Notes under the pieces: generated by a model
What the model saw: the letters and a program-made list of their open reading frames with translations, nothing else
Told to the model about the DNA's origin: nothing
The model's database searches: none
Translations under genes and position numbers: made by a program
Shown: positions 45,232-54,548 of the stretch, piece after piece
How the letters are laid out: the number at the start of each line of letters is the position of its first letter
Position numbering within the stretch: position 1 is the first letter of the stretch
Origin: Candidatus Brocadia sp.
GTDB lineage: Bacteria; Planctomycetota; Brocadiia; Brocadiales; Brocadiaceae
Direction: 5' to 3'
NCBI GenBank assembly: GCA_011525665.1
Contig: WYAU01000040.1
Coordinates: 1 to 64,000 of the forward strand
Length of the DNA: 64,000 nucleotides

Positions 45232-45986
45232 CCTAATGCCTCTCCGAGTCTCCGGTATTCATTCAACGGGCATGCGATAAAGAGTTCGGCATAACCATTC
45301 CCGCCGTTCAGGATTGAATAGTATCTCGATAGTCCCCTGGCAGCTTCTGCCAGGTCAATAAGCTCAAGCTGAGATTTATGCTCATGTATTGCCAGGTTCT
45401 TTGTCTCCAGATATGCGGTTATATCTGACACGATATTGGATGTGGGCAGGGGTGTCCAAATTCCGTACGAGTAACACAGGGAGGAAGTAAGAGATTTTGC
45501 AGCAGAAAAAAATATCTGGCTGGTTGCAGTATGGTCATGGTGATTATCCATAAAAAAGGGGATGAAGACGGCCTCTGGCTTATAGTCGTTGAGTATCGCT
45601 GATAGTTCCGTAATAGTCTTGCGGGAAGGGGAGAGTTCAGAGTCCCTGTTATCGAGGAATATGAGTTTGTCGACACCAAGAATCCTTGATGCCCTCTTCG
45701 CCTCTTCCTGCCGTAGAGACACCAATTTATCTTCACTGTACCGGTCATTTCCCTTTCTGCCATCGGTCATGTATACCACGGCGATCTCAGCTCCCATCTG
45801 GTGATACCGGCAGAGAGTTCCGCCGCATCCGATAACGTCATCATCGGGATGGGGGGAAAGTACAAGGACCTTCTTTTCCTGCAAGCCATCCACCTTTGGC
45901 ATTCTCAGGCAGGGGAATACGTCTACGGATTGGCTTATCCTCGCAGGAAGGAGATTTTTGTAGATGTATCTAAGGAGCTTTTTCAT
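45213..45986 (-). CDS. PIG-L family deacetylase
   Basis: 257 residues. It shows the metal-binding LSPHPDDDVIGCGGTL near residue 43 and the second His ligand in FMDNHHDHTATS. PIG-L enzymes remove acetyl from N-acetylglucosaminyl groups on lipid-linked sugars or related substrates with zinc. Its start overlaps the stop of the phosphodiesterase-like gene (45983-47656) by 4 nt, and its end overlaps the GNAT gene. All three are tightly coupled. Confidence 0.88.
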   Translation of the reverse strand: MKKLLRYIYKNLLPARISQSVDVFPCLRMPKVDGLQEKKVLVLSPHPDDDVIGCGGTLCRYHQMGAEIAVVYMTDGRKGNDRYSEDKLVSLRQEEAKRASRILGVDKLIFLDNRDSELSPSRKTITELSAILNDYKPEAVFIPFFMDNHHDHTATSQIFFSAAKSLTSSLCYSYGIWTPLPTSNIVSDITAYLETKNLAIHEHKSQLELIDLAEAARGLSRYYSILNGGNGYAELFIACPLNEYRRLGEALGWRIHP

Positions 45987-47656
45987 CCAACATACCCAAG
46001 GTCCCGCAAGGCCTTCTTGATTTTCTCAGATTCTTCGTCGCTAAAAATTCCTTCTCCCCTTGCTACCTCAAGGTCAGAGGCAGGACTATGAGTAACCGGA
46101 TACTGTTCCAAATATTCTTGTGTAAACACTTCATCAAGGACCTTTCCATCCATATCTTCAGGGACAGGGAGCCCTAACCGGTAAAGGATTGTCGGGGCAA
46201 TATCGGTAATCTTTGCGCCGTTTATGGTGGCATTGGTTTTTATGCCGTTTCCTTGCATGATCAGGATACCCTCATTTCGGTGAGTGCCGGAGCTTTTATT
46301 CGGCAAACCGAAAAGCTCTTTATGGTAGAACTCTTTTTGCAGGATATATTCGCCCCCATTCATTTCTACAAAGATGTCTGGCGCATCATCAATGTAAGGG
46401 CCATAATATACCTCTTCCTTTTTATAGACCTTTATATCTACAGGTTTTCCGTTTGCAGGGTCTTTAATCTCTTTCAATTTTTTTATGATGGAATCCCTGA
46501 CCTCTTCGTATTCTCTGCCTTTTTCCACAATACCCAAAGGTTCCCGGCCCTTAAGGTTGATGTATATGCCCTGTTCCGTATGGTTTCCGGCGTATGCCGT
46601 GGTTCTTTTCCAGTCAATGAAGAACGGGACGTTGATTCCCTCTCTCGGATCGATAACTCCCCCAAGAATCTTCAGTTTGTCTAAAGGTATTACCCAGGTA
46701 ATCCCGGGGAATCCAAGCCTTCTTATAATTTTGTAGAAGATGTGGGGAAACCTTATGCGCCATAAGGGGGAGAAAATATTCCTGAAGGCAAGGTAGCCCT
46801 GCCGGTGCAACCAGCTATTCACGTAAAATGCGCCTTTTTCCGGACCCGCTCCATGATCTGAAAGGACTATTACAGTCGTATCTTTACCAATTTTTTGTAA
46901 TATTTCACCGATAGCCGTGTCTATCTTTTCGTAAAATTCATGAATGACATTTTCGTATTTTTTTGCTAGATGGGCATCATAGAGGGGGTGTTCCTTATCA
47001 AAAAACTTCCAGAAATGGTGTTGCATGACGTCGATACTGTAAAATACCGCCATGAAAACATCCCACTCTTTGTGTTCTATCAGGTAAAGAATTGACTTTT
47101 TCCTTATTTCAAATATCTCCTTCCATTCCTCAAGTAATTTGTCCAGGTGGTTTGTGTAAAGGCTTTCAAGGTCTCCATACAGGACCCGATATTTGCCAAA
47201 GCGCTCCTGTAACTCCTGCATGACCTCATGAGGATGAGAAAATGATCCCCCTTCGTCAAAGGAATATTGCATTCCGGGAATTATGAAACCATGTACCTCT
47301 TCCGGGGGGTAAGTCATGGGAAGGTTGATAACCCCGACCTTTAGGCCATTATCCGAGAGCATTCTCCAGATGGTTTTTGCCTTGATGTACTTCGAGTTCC
47401 ATACCGGTCTTGCATAGCCATAGGAAGGAGAAACATAGAAATCAAACACCCCGTGTTTGCCGGGGTTTTTCCCGGTCATAAAAGAAACCCAGGCAGGGGG
47501 AGTTACCGGCGGCATGGTTGATTTTAATTGCCCTGACGTTCCCCCTTCGATCAGGCGGGATAAATTCGGCAACTTACCTGCTTTTATCAGGGGATGTATA
47601 ATATCGAATGTCGCACTGTCAATTCCTATGATACATATCCGCGTCTTCTGTTTCAT
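45983..47656 (-). CDS. Alkaline-phosphatase-superfamily enzyme (type I phosphodiesterase-like), copy 1
   Basis: 557 residues, cytoplasmic by sequence, no signal peptide. It shows IIGIDSATFDIIHPL (metal Asp), the nucleophile motif PPVTPPAWVSFMTG with Thr, LSDHGAGP and GTHRNEGILIM, the nucleotide pyrophosphatase/phosphodiesterase fold. Two paralogues lie at 50830-52500 and 52829-54538. They may transfer or remove a phosphate-containing group on the lipid-linked glycan. GAGGTATCGAGG precedes the start. It is translationally coupled to the PIG-L gene. Confidence 0.85.
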   Translation of the reverse strand: MKQKTRICIIGIDSATFDIIHPLIKAGKLPNLSRLIEGGTSGQLKSTMPPVTPPAWVSFMTGKNPGKHGVFDFYVSPSYGYARPVWNSKYIKAKTIWRMLSDNGLKVGVINLPMTYPPEEVHGFIIPGMQYSFDEGGSFSHPHEVMQELQERFGKYRVLYGDLESLYTNHLDKLLEEWKEIFEIRKKSILYLIEHKEWDVFMAVFYSIDVMQHHFWKFFDKEHPLYDAHLAKKYENVIHEFYEKIDTAIGEILQKIGKDTTVIVLSDHGAGPEKGAFYVNSWLHRQGYLAFRNIFSPLWRIRFPHIFYKIIRRLGFPGITWVIPLDKLKILGGVIDPREGINVPFFIDWKRTTAYAGNHTEQGIYINLKGREPLGIVEKGREYEEVRDSIIKKLKEIKDPANGKPVDIKVYKKEEVYYGPYIDDAPDIFVEMNGGEYILQKEFYHKELFGLPNKSSGTHRNEGILIMQGNGIKTNATINGAKITDIAPTILYRLGLPVPEDMDGKVLDEVFTQEYLEQYPVTHSPASDLEVARGEGIFSDEESEKIKKALRDLGYVG

Positions 47657-47666
47657 CCTCGATACC

Positions 47667-48854
47667 TCACTGAATAACCCTGTGAACGGCCTCCATTACC
47701 TCTTCTGTCGTAATTCCATCCATACAATTTTTTGCGGGTAGTTTACAACAACCTTCCTGATAACACGCCATAGGTTTCTCTTTTGGAGAAAAAAGGGCGA
47801 GGGGATTATAGTACGGGCATGCTACACTACTTTGGATATATGTGCCCTTTTTACCATAGGGACCTGCCACGGTTCCTGATGTTGAACCGTACAAACCCAC
47901 CGTTGGCACCCCAAGTGCCGCCGCCAGATGAGTAGGGCCTGTGTCAACACCAATGAATATCTTACAGGAGGAAACAATACCCATCAAGAGTGGAAAATCG
48001 ACTCGTCCGACGACGAACTCGCTATTTCCGACAGTAGCAGCACCCTGTAAAAAACTTTTTACCTCCCCTTCATCGTTCGGCTGAGCGCTCACAACGAAGT
48101 CCCCTCCTTGCGAAGGAGGGGAATTAGGGGTGGTTGATGGGTTGCAGCTATGTTGTTTTAAGAGGTTGTGCACCTGGCCAGAATATTCCCTGTCAGCGCA
48201 AAAAAGCACAATATCGTAGGATAACTCTTTGAGTTTATGTATGAGTTCTGCAGTTTTTTCAGGAGACCAGTTTTTAATCTTTATGTTACTTACCGGTGCA
48301 ATTCCTGCCAATTTCCCGGTGCCATTTCCCAAAAAAGCCTTTGCTTCTGATAAGGCAGAATCGGGCAGTGTTAAACAATGACGACTCCTTTCCTTTACTT
48401 CAAAACCAAGTTTTTCAAGGATCCTGAAATAAACTTCTACAATGTGTCTGCTCTCTGAGACTTCCTCCTCGAGATATGATCCCATGGATATGGTTTTCAG
48501 AAGACAAATCTTTGCCGTCAGATTAAACACCCTCTGAGGAAGCCTCTTATCACCCCGCAAGACGATCGTATCAATACGGTTTTTTATGAAAAACATGCAC
48601 AGGCGCAAAAACACCTCTACACGGGATGCCCCTCTCCTGAATACCGATTCAAACGGATAAACATGGTCGACAAAGGGAATGGCCTGCACAAAAGGCAGTG
48701 AATATTCATTGGTAAGAACGGATATGTCGATTCCTCGTATATTATCCTTTATGGTTTTATAAACAGGTGACAGCAGGATAGCGTCACCCATCGCAAGAAA
48801 CGGGTGTACGAAGAGGATTCTCCTGGAATTTTTTATCCTGTCAAGTTCTGACAT
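47667..48854 (-). CDS. Family 9 glycosyltransferase with an in-frame repeat insertion
   Basis: 395 residues. N-terminal ILFVHPFLAMGDAILLSPVY and C-terminal FIGVDTGPTHLAAALGVPTV are the GT9 signatures, and a cysteine-rich tail (ACYQEGCCKLPAKNC) follows. Between them, at about residues 237-264, a stretch reads NPSTTPNSPPSQGGDF and continues VVSAQPNDEGEV. It is encoded by a dispersed palindromic repeat (48061-48135) also present at 20717-20776. It falls in a variable surface loop between the two Rossmann-like domains, so the protein may still be functional. It ends 10 nt before the phosphodiesterase-like gene. Confidence 0.85.
   Translation of the reverse strand: MSELDRIKNSRRILFVHPFLAMGDAILLSPVYKTIKDNIRGIDISVLTNEYSLPFVQAIPFVDHVYPFESVFRRGASRVEVFLRLCMFFIKNRIDTIVLRGDKRLPQRVFNLTAKICLLKTISMGSYLEEEVSESRHIVEVYFRILEKLGFEVKERSRHCLTLPDSALSEAKAFLGNGTGKLAGIAPVSNIKIKNWSPEKTAELIHKLKELSYDIVLFCADREYSGQVHNLLKQHSCNPSTTPNSPPSQGGDFVVSAQPNDEGEVKSFLQGAATVGNSEFVVGRVDFPLLMGIVSSCKIFIGVDTGPTHLAAALGVPTVGLYGSTSGTVAGPYGKKGTYIQSSVACPYYNPLALFSPKEKPMACYQEGCCKLPAKNCMDGITTEEVMEAVHRVIQ
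48061..48135 (-). repeat. Palindromic repeat inside the GT9 gene
   Basis: The palindrome CCCCTCCTTCGCAAGGAGGGG (minus strand) plus a tail ending CGAACGATGAAGGG matches 20717-20776 except for a few bases. It is in frame and contributes about 25 residues to the GT9 protein. Confidence 0.75.
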
Positions 48855-49246
48855 TTTTTATATTCTCGTATAACCAAACCCGAACGAATCGTAAAAGACA
48901 AAATCAGAAGCACGAAATTTGTGAGTTAACCCTGTCAGGGCTAACAATTTATTATTCATTTTTCAGGGGGCTTCACCTCCCCTGCTATGCACTGTCTGCC
49001 CTTCGGGCATAAAAGTTAACATTCCGGCATTTTGTAGGGCAGCGAAGCCGCAACCAAGTCCCCCTTAGAAAACTAGGGGGTGAAGGGGGTTGTAAAAAAC
49101 TTGCAAAAAAGAAGTTTTTACACAGCAATAATATAAGGTAAAACACTTACCATTTTTCCAAATATTAAACTGATACAATTTTTATTTGTTTTTTAAGCCC
49201 CTTTTCTCAAACAGATTTTACTTTATCAATATCCTTTTCTTTAACA
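48855..49246. repeat. Repeat-rich gap
   Basis: No gene. It contains a half copy of the ccctgtcaggg palindrome (48914-48942), the aagggggttgt repeat (49058-49105), and AT-rich sequence with no clear promoter. It separates the beta-propeller gene from the GT9 gene, so the two may belong to different transcripts. Confidence 0.65.
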
Positions 49247-50833
49247 CTATTTTTCCCCTTTTTCGTAACGATAAAAGAAAGTTTCCTTGTAGTCAACCTC
49301 TTCACCGGTAACCGGTGAAGAGAGTCGCGCCCTGAGTTTGTAAAGTCCCGCGCCACCCTTCTGTAGAAATGGATGAGGTGGGATATTGAAATTTAAAACC
49401 CCCGTGGTTATTGAAAGCAATTTATCTTCTAAACTGATTATTTTTCTGCGCCCTGATTCAACGAATTCGGCCCATACCTTTAAATTCAAGCTCAAATCCC
49501 CTCCCTCCTGATTATTGACCTTGATCGTTGCATGAACGGTCTCATCGGTCGCAAATTCTGTCTTCTCAATGCCTATTTCAAGTATGGGTAATGGGGTGCC
49601 AAATGCAAGCAATCGTGTCCCTGCCGTCAGGTAAACAGTGCCATCATCTGAAATAACCGGGGTTCCATGGATAAAGGTGTAGGTTGACAGCTTCTGCCTG
49701 AGTTCACCAGCAGGGGTAAGGACATATAAATGGCCACTCAGCGACGTAAAGTATACGTTTCCTTCCCCATCTATAGACGCAGAGGCCTCAATGGATTTTC
49801 CTGTATTATAGGTCCATAGTGTCCCTCCTTCCTTCGATACGGCATACAAATTACCATCCCATGACCCAAATACTATGGTGTCATTCCCGGCTATTGAAGC
49901 GGTGGTCCTGATATCACTCCTGGCCTTAAATTTCCACTTTAATGTGCCGTCAGGATGAATCGCATAGAGTATTCCTCCCCGTGATCCGGCATAAACAGTC
50001 CCATCGTCATCGATTGACGGAGAAGTCCGTACTCCTCCTTCTGTCCCGAATTTCCATTTAATACTGCCGTTGCTGTCCAGTGCATATAAATTGCAATCGT
50101 ATGAACCGATATAGATGGTGCCGTCTTTTGCCACAGCCGGTGAAGATGCACTGATATGTCCTAACGATTCTGAAACCCATTTTAATGTGCCATCGGGATT
50201 TATTGCGTAAAGGTACCCATCGTGGCACCCGACAAAGATAGTCCCGTCGCGTCCTATCACCGGTGAGGAATCTATTTGTTGCTCAGAGAGCACTTTTATC
50301 CATTTGGCTACTCCGTTGTTATTTATGGCATATAAAGCGCCATCCCTGGAGGCGAAGTATATAGTGCCATCTCGTGCAATTGCTGCAGTTGCCCTGACAG
50401 GTCCGCGTGTCTGGAATTTCCATCTCAATTTCCCGGATGGGGTTACAGAGTAAAAACTGGAATCATATGCCCCGAAATAGAGAGAGCCATCTACGCCAAT
50501 AACAACCGAGGATTCCACAATAGTGTTGACTTCCAATATCCACCTTGGTCTAAGGTTGTTTTGTCCTATAAGAACGCTCCTGCCGGTATGTCTTTCATCT
50601 GCCTGAAATGCCGGCCATGGTGTCTCTGCCAGGGTATTTGTAACAGTATTGGTGGAAACAGCGCTTGCAATCCTGTGAATGGGCGTTGCCGTACTTCGCT
50701 CTCCGTGGTCTTTTATAGTGACAACCCTTTGTTTCTGCGGAAGATTTAGGAGTTTCTTGTATCCTGCAAAACCACCACAGAGACCGGCAATTGCTGCAAT
50801 AATAAATATGAGTTTAGTTTTCATACATTTCAT
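49247..50833 (-). CDS. Membrane-anchored or exported PQQ-like beta-propeller protein
   Basis: 528 residues. One hydrophobic segment (about 5-25) is a signal peptide or anchor. A beta-propeller of PQQ-type blades follows (about 70-400), each repeat reading like DGTIYFGSYDGNLYAI and NPDGTLKW, about eight in all. A C-terminal beta-sandwich (about 405-525) completes it. There are no PQQ ligands, so it is a structural scaffold, perhaps BamB-like, in the envelope. Start and stop overlap the phosphodiesterase copy 2 gene by 4 nt, so it is co-translated with it. An internal Met three codons downstream may be the real start. Confidence 0.8.
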   Translation of the reverse strand: MKCMKTKLIFIIAAIAGLCGGFAGYKKLLNLPQKQRVVTIKDHGERSTATPIHRIASAVSTNTVTNTLAETPWPAFQADERHTGRSVLIGQNNLRPRWILEVNTIVESSVVIGVDGSLYFGAYDSSFYSVTPSGKLRWKFQTRGPVRATAAIARDGTIYFASRDGALYAINNNGVAKWIKVLSEQQIDSSPVIGRDGTIFVGCHDGYLYAINPDGTLKWVSESLGHISASSPAVAKDGTIYIGSYDCNLYALDSNGSIKWKFGTEGGVRTSPSIDDDGTVYAGSRGGILYAIHPDGTLKWKFKARSDIRTTASIAGNDTIVFGSWDGNLYAVSKEGGTLWTYNTGKSIEASASIDGEGNVYFTSLSGHLYVLTPAGELRQKLSTYTFIHGTPVISDDGTVYLTAGTRLLAFGTPLPILEIGIEKTEFATDETVHATIKVNNQEGGDLSLNLKVWAEFVESGRRKIISLEDKLLSITTGVLNFNIPPHPFLQKGGAGLYKLRARLSSPVTGEEVDYKETFFYRYEKGEK

Positions 50834-52500
50834 TCCATATATCCAAGTGCCCTGAGTCCTTCTTCTATTTTTTTCTTCTCTTCTTCCGAGAATTCCTGAT
50901 CGGTTCCTTTTAAAGGGCCGGTTCCCTCTTCTTTATAATATTTTGGAGGGTGTATCCTGAAGAACTCCTCGTGCATGGCTTCTGATATAACCCTCCCGTC
51001 CATGGCGTCCGGAATGGGTCTTCCCAGCAGGTAAAGGACCGTTGGGGCAATATCTGTTATATTCAACCCGGATAAAACCTGACCCGCCTTTATACCAGGA
51101 CCTTGCATGATAAAAATCCCTTCCATTCTGTGCGGAGCCCTTGGGTCTTCAGGTCGTTCAAAGAGGACTCCATCATCCAGCGCCGGACTAAAGACATAGC
51201 TCGTATCCTGAGTGAGAACCAGGATGTCCGGTGCATCTTCCAGGTACGGGCCGTGATACACCTCTTCCCTCCGGTATGCCTTATCGATAATCTTTTCTCC
51301 GGTTTCAGGGTCTCGTACTTCAAGCAGTCTTTCTATTATTGTATTTCTGACGGTCTCGAATTCTTTTTGAGACACCGCTCCTGCCGGCTCCCTGCCTTCC
51401 AGGTTTATCCGTATGATTTCATCCGGCCACGTCAGATTTGCAAAGGCCTTTGTCCTGCTCCAGTCAATGAGCATGGAAGGATGTTTTGTATAAGGTTTCA
51501 GATAAGGGATTCTCATCCGTTTGAACAGGGATGGAATAAAAAAATTCAGATAAGACGCCCCCACCCTTTGAATGAGATGAGAGAGGGGCGCCCTGGTGAT
51601 GCTGATGCCATGCAATGATGCTCCTTTTTTCAGAGCGAGAAACCCTTCCTGTCTCAGCCATCTGTTGATGTAGAATTTCTTTTTCAACGGTCCTGCGCCG
51701 TGGTCTGACATTACCATCGTTACCGCATCCTCGCCCATGGAACTTATTAAATCGGCCGCAATGGAATCCATCTTTTCGTAAAACTGAAAGAGCACGTCCT
51801 TAAATTTTTTGGATACCTCAGGATTTGCTTTACAGTACTCTTCGTCAAGGAATTTGAATGCGACATGCTGGAGGAAGTCAGTGCCCCTGAATACCACGAC
51901 AAAGAGGTCAAAGGGCCCTTTTTTCCTGAGGAGGTAAAGCGCCGCATCCCTCCTCGACCCCGTATACTGATAGAGGTGGCTGAGTGTTTCAACGGGAGAC
52001 ATCCTGGTCTGGCTTGATATGAGGGTCGTATCCATCATATAACTGCCTATTTCCCTTATTATCTCCGTGTGGAGGCCGGGGGGATAGGTAAAAATAGACT
52101 CTTCCGAGGGAACCGGCCAGCCTGAAATCATGTATCCGTTGATCTCCCGGGGAGGAAAGGTCATCGGTATATCGATCAACCCTATCCGTTCCGTGTCAAG
52201 GTAATCCCAAATCTTCTTTGCCTTTATGGAGAGCCCGGTAGCCATTTGGGTGCCGTAGGTTTCCGTGGATTGAGTATAAAAAGCAAAGACCCCATGTTTA
52301 CCAGGATTTTTCCCCGTCATGAACGACGACCAGGCAGGCGGAGTAATTGGCAAGACCGTGGATTTTAGATTTCCATGGGTACCATGAGCCAGAAGATTTG
52401 CAAAAGTTGGCAATCTCCCTGCCTCCACCATGGGCTTGATGATGTCAAAAGTAGCCCCATCGAGACCGATGATTAGTGCCCTTGCACGCTTAGTATCCAT
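50830..52500 (-). CDS. Alkaline-phosphatase-superfamily enzyme, copy 2
   Basis: 556 residues. Same architecture as the other copies: IIGLDGATFDIIKPM, nucleophile motif PITPPAWSSFMTG with Thr, MVMSDHGAGP, and APHRMEGIFIMQ. It ends in the shared C-terminal pattern EEKKKIEEGLRALGYME. The start follows AAGGA. It overlaps the beta-propeller gene by 4 nt. No signal peptide is present, so action is probably on a cytoplasmic or membrane-inner-face substrate. Confidence 0.85.
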   Translation of the reverse strand: MDTKRARALIIGLDGATFDIIKPMVEAGRLPTFANLLAHGTHGNLKSTVLPITPPAWSSFMTGKNPGKHGVFAFYTQSTETYGTQMATGLSIKAKKIWDYLDTERIGLIDIPMTFPPREINGYMISGWPVPSEESIFTYPPGLHTEIIREIGSYMMDTTLISSQTRMSPVETLSHLYQYTGSRRDAALYLLRKKGPFDLFVVVFRGTDFLQHVAFKFLDEEYCKANPEVSKKFKDVLFQFYEKMDSIAADLISSMGEDAVTMVMSDHGAGPLKKKFYINRWLRQEGFLALKKGASLHGISITRAPLSHLIQRVGASYLNFFIPSLFKRMRIPYLKPYTKHPSMLIDWSRTKAFANLTWPDEIIRINLEGREPAGAVSQKEFETVRNTIIERLLEVRDPETGEKIIDKAYRREEVYHGPYLEDAPDILVLTQDTSYVFSPALDDGVLFERPEDPRAPHRMEGIFIMQGPGIKAGQVLSGLNITDIAPTVLYLLGRPIPDAMDGRVISEAMHEEFFRIHPPKYYKEEGTGPLKGTDQEFSEEEKKKIEEGLRALGYME

Positions 52501-52828
52501 TGATTATCCTTACGAAACAAAAAATTTGGTAACAGTTTAGTTTCTTGAAATATATCTTTCAAGTGCTCGCTCCCAAACTCCTTCCCCATTTTCATGAGGA
52601 CATGGTTTGGGAGTGTAATGAACGAGAAACTCAGTTTTTTTGCAATTGTGTTCCGAAACAGATGCTTCAACAGGTGCAACGCATGGTTTGGGAACAAGCA
52701 GTGGTAGTTTGTGAAAAGGCACTTTTTCAAATGGCTAAAATGTTACAGACTCTGTAATGATTTGGTTGTTTGAGATAGAGCTATTTTGATCAACGGTGAA
52801 TGTCCGCAATCCCGCTTATTAATCTTCC
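52501..52828. other. Gap between phosphodiesterase copies 2 and 3
   Basis: No gene I can support; an open frame across it (minus, 52473-52730) lacks a ribosome binding site. The sequence contains repeated pieces of the form GGTTTGGGA (52608-52616 and 52684-52692) that look like decayed dispersed repeats. Confidence 0.4.
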
Positions 52829-54538
52829 TTACCCCATGTACCCAAGTTCTTTGAGCTGTCTTTTAATAGCTTCACTGTCTTCATCAATCAACGTTTGGTC
52901 TCCAATACTATGGCCTTTCTGCTGTACGTCTGAATATTTTGATATTGTTATGGGATGAGATTCAATGTATTCCTGATTCATTGCCTCGGTTAACACTCTG
53001 CCATCCATCCCTTCGGGTACAGTTCCACCCAAGAGGTATAACACGGTGGGTGCTATATCCATGATATGGGGTTCCCTCAGTACAGCCCCGGGGACAATAT
53101 GAGGGCCTTTCATGATACAGATTCCCTTTGGAAAACTTGTATGATGCCCGGTCAATCTATCTTCAGGCGTTAGCTGCCGGAACAGATGAGGAGAGAAAAG
53201 GTCCTTTCTTATGGAGAATTTGGGATCTTTAAAGAAGAGCAGGATGTCCGGGGCAGCTTCTACATAAGGGCCGCTGTATATCTCCCTTTTTTCTGCGACT
53301 CTTTCTATAATTTTTTGGCCGTTATCCGGGTCTTCTGCTTTGCAGAGTTCTTCCTTTATATAATTTGCCAGACTGTCGTATTCTTCTCCAGGTTCTACAA
53401 TGCCTTCGGGTTCCCTACCCTTCAGGTTTATATTTATTGCATAAGACGTTGCGTATGCCTTTGTTTGTTGCCAATCGATGAGTTCGGGGATGGGCTTTAA
53501 ATTCCTCTTAACAGCCGGTATTCTCACATTATTTAATCTCTCGGGTAATAGCCGTGATATAAATCCAATGCCCATCTTCTGGAGGAATCTGCCAAAAGGG
53601 ATCCTTGTTCCTGCAAAGGAGTGCTTTCTTCCTCTTTTCAGTTTGAGGAGCCCCCTTTCCATTAACCATCTGTTCGGATGAAATATCTTGTGGAGCGGAC
53701 CAAAGCCATGATCTGAAACCAGGATGATAGTGGTATCATCATTTACCTTATTCAAAATCTTTTCAAGGGCCTGGTCTACCCATTTGTAGCCTTCGAAGAT
53801 AATATTTTTATATTTAGCAGCAAGTTCAGCATTATATGATGGATGATTCTTATCCATAAAACACCATAGATGGTGTTGTAGTGCATCGATGGGTAGCATA
53901 ACCATGCTGAAGTCATATTCATCTTTACCGAACAGATAAAGTATTGCCTCCGTGAGCTTCTCAATAACCTGACGGGATGAGGAGACGACGGTATCGAAAA
54001 ATATTTCCAGCTCTGAACCCACCCGTGAAAGGTGCATCTCCATGTAGTCCATGCGTTTCTTTAATACGGAAGAGATCTTAAGTTCGTTAAACAGCTCATG
54101 GGAAAGTTCCGGCGGATAGGTCTTTACCTTATTGGGGTCTATGACCCTGACCGGAGAGACCATAACTCCGTTGACCTGAACAGGTGGATTTGTCATGGGT
54201 ATAGCGACCACCATAACCTTCTTGTTCTTTTCACTTAACAGCGTCCAGAGAGGTTTTGCCTTTACATCGGTTGAAAATACAAACCTGCCCTCATCGTACG
54301 TCAGATGAGAGTTTTCGCGAAAGTCGTAGACACCGAGATTGCCCGGATTCATCCCGGTAGCGCACGAAACCCAAGCAGGTACCGTATGCGGAGGATAGGT
54401 AGACATGAGTTCTGCCCATGTCCCTGTATCCATAATGCTTTTGAAGGCAGGAAGCTCTCCTCTCTCTATCATCGGGAGGATAATATGAAATGTAGCGCCG
54501 TCGATGCCGATTACGAGAACCTTGTTGTCCTTTTTCAT
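52829..54538 (-). CDS. Alkaline-phosphatase-superfamily enzyme, copy 3
   Basis: 569 residues. VIGIDGATFHIILPM (the His replaces the Asp two residues before the hydrophobic stretch), nucleophile motif PPHTVPAWVSCATG with Thr, LVSDHGFGPLHK, and TGHHTSFPKGICIMK. It is the most divergent of the three. It lies 10 nt downstream of the flippase gene. The ribosome binding site (GGAGAAA) is more distant than usual (about 13 nt). Confidence 0.82.
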   Translation of the reverse strand: MKKDNKVLVIGIDGATFHIILPMIERGELPAFKSIMDTGTWAELMSTYPPHTVPAWVSCATGMNPGNLGVYDFRENSHLTYDEGRFVFSTDVKAKPLWTLLSEKNKKVMVVAIPMTNPPVQVNGVMVSPVRVIDPNKVKTYPPELSHELFNELKISSVLKKRMDYMEMHLSRVGSELEIFFDTVVSSSRQVIEKLTEAILYLFGKDEYDFSMVMLPIDALQHHLWCFMDKNHPSYNAELAAKYKNIIFEGYKWVDQALEKILNKVNDDTTIILVSDHGFGPLHKIFHPNRWLMERGLLKLKRGRKHSFAGTRIPFGRFLQKMGIGFISRLLPERLNNVRIPAVKRNLKPIPELIDWQQTKAYATSYAININLKGREPEGIVEPGEEYDSLANYIKEELCKAEDPDNGQKIIERVAEKREIYSGPYVEAAPDILLFFKDPKFSIRKDLFSPHLFRQLTPEDRLTGHHTSFPKGICIMKGPHIVPGAVLREPHIMDIAPTVLYLLGGTVPEGMDGRVLTEAMNQEYIESHPITISKYSDVQQKGHSIGDQTLIDEDSEAIKRQLKELGYMG

Positions 54539-54548
54539 CTGTTTTCTG

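Noticed and set aside
52473-52730. 85-residue minus-strand frame between phosphodiesterase copies
   Set aside because: It is made of repeat-like sequence, has no ribosome binding site and overlaps the start of the next gene.
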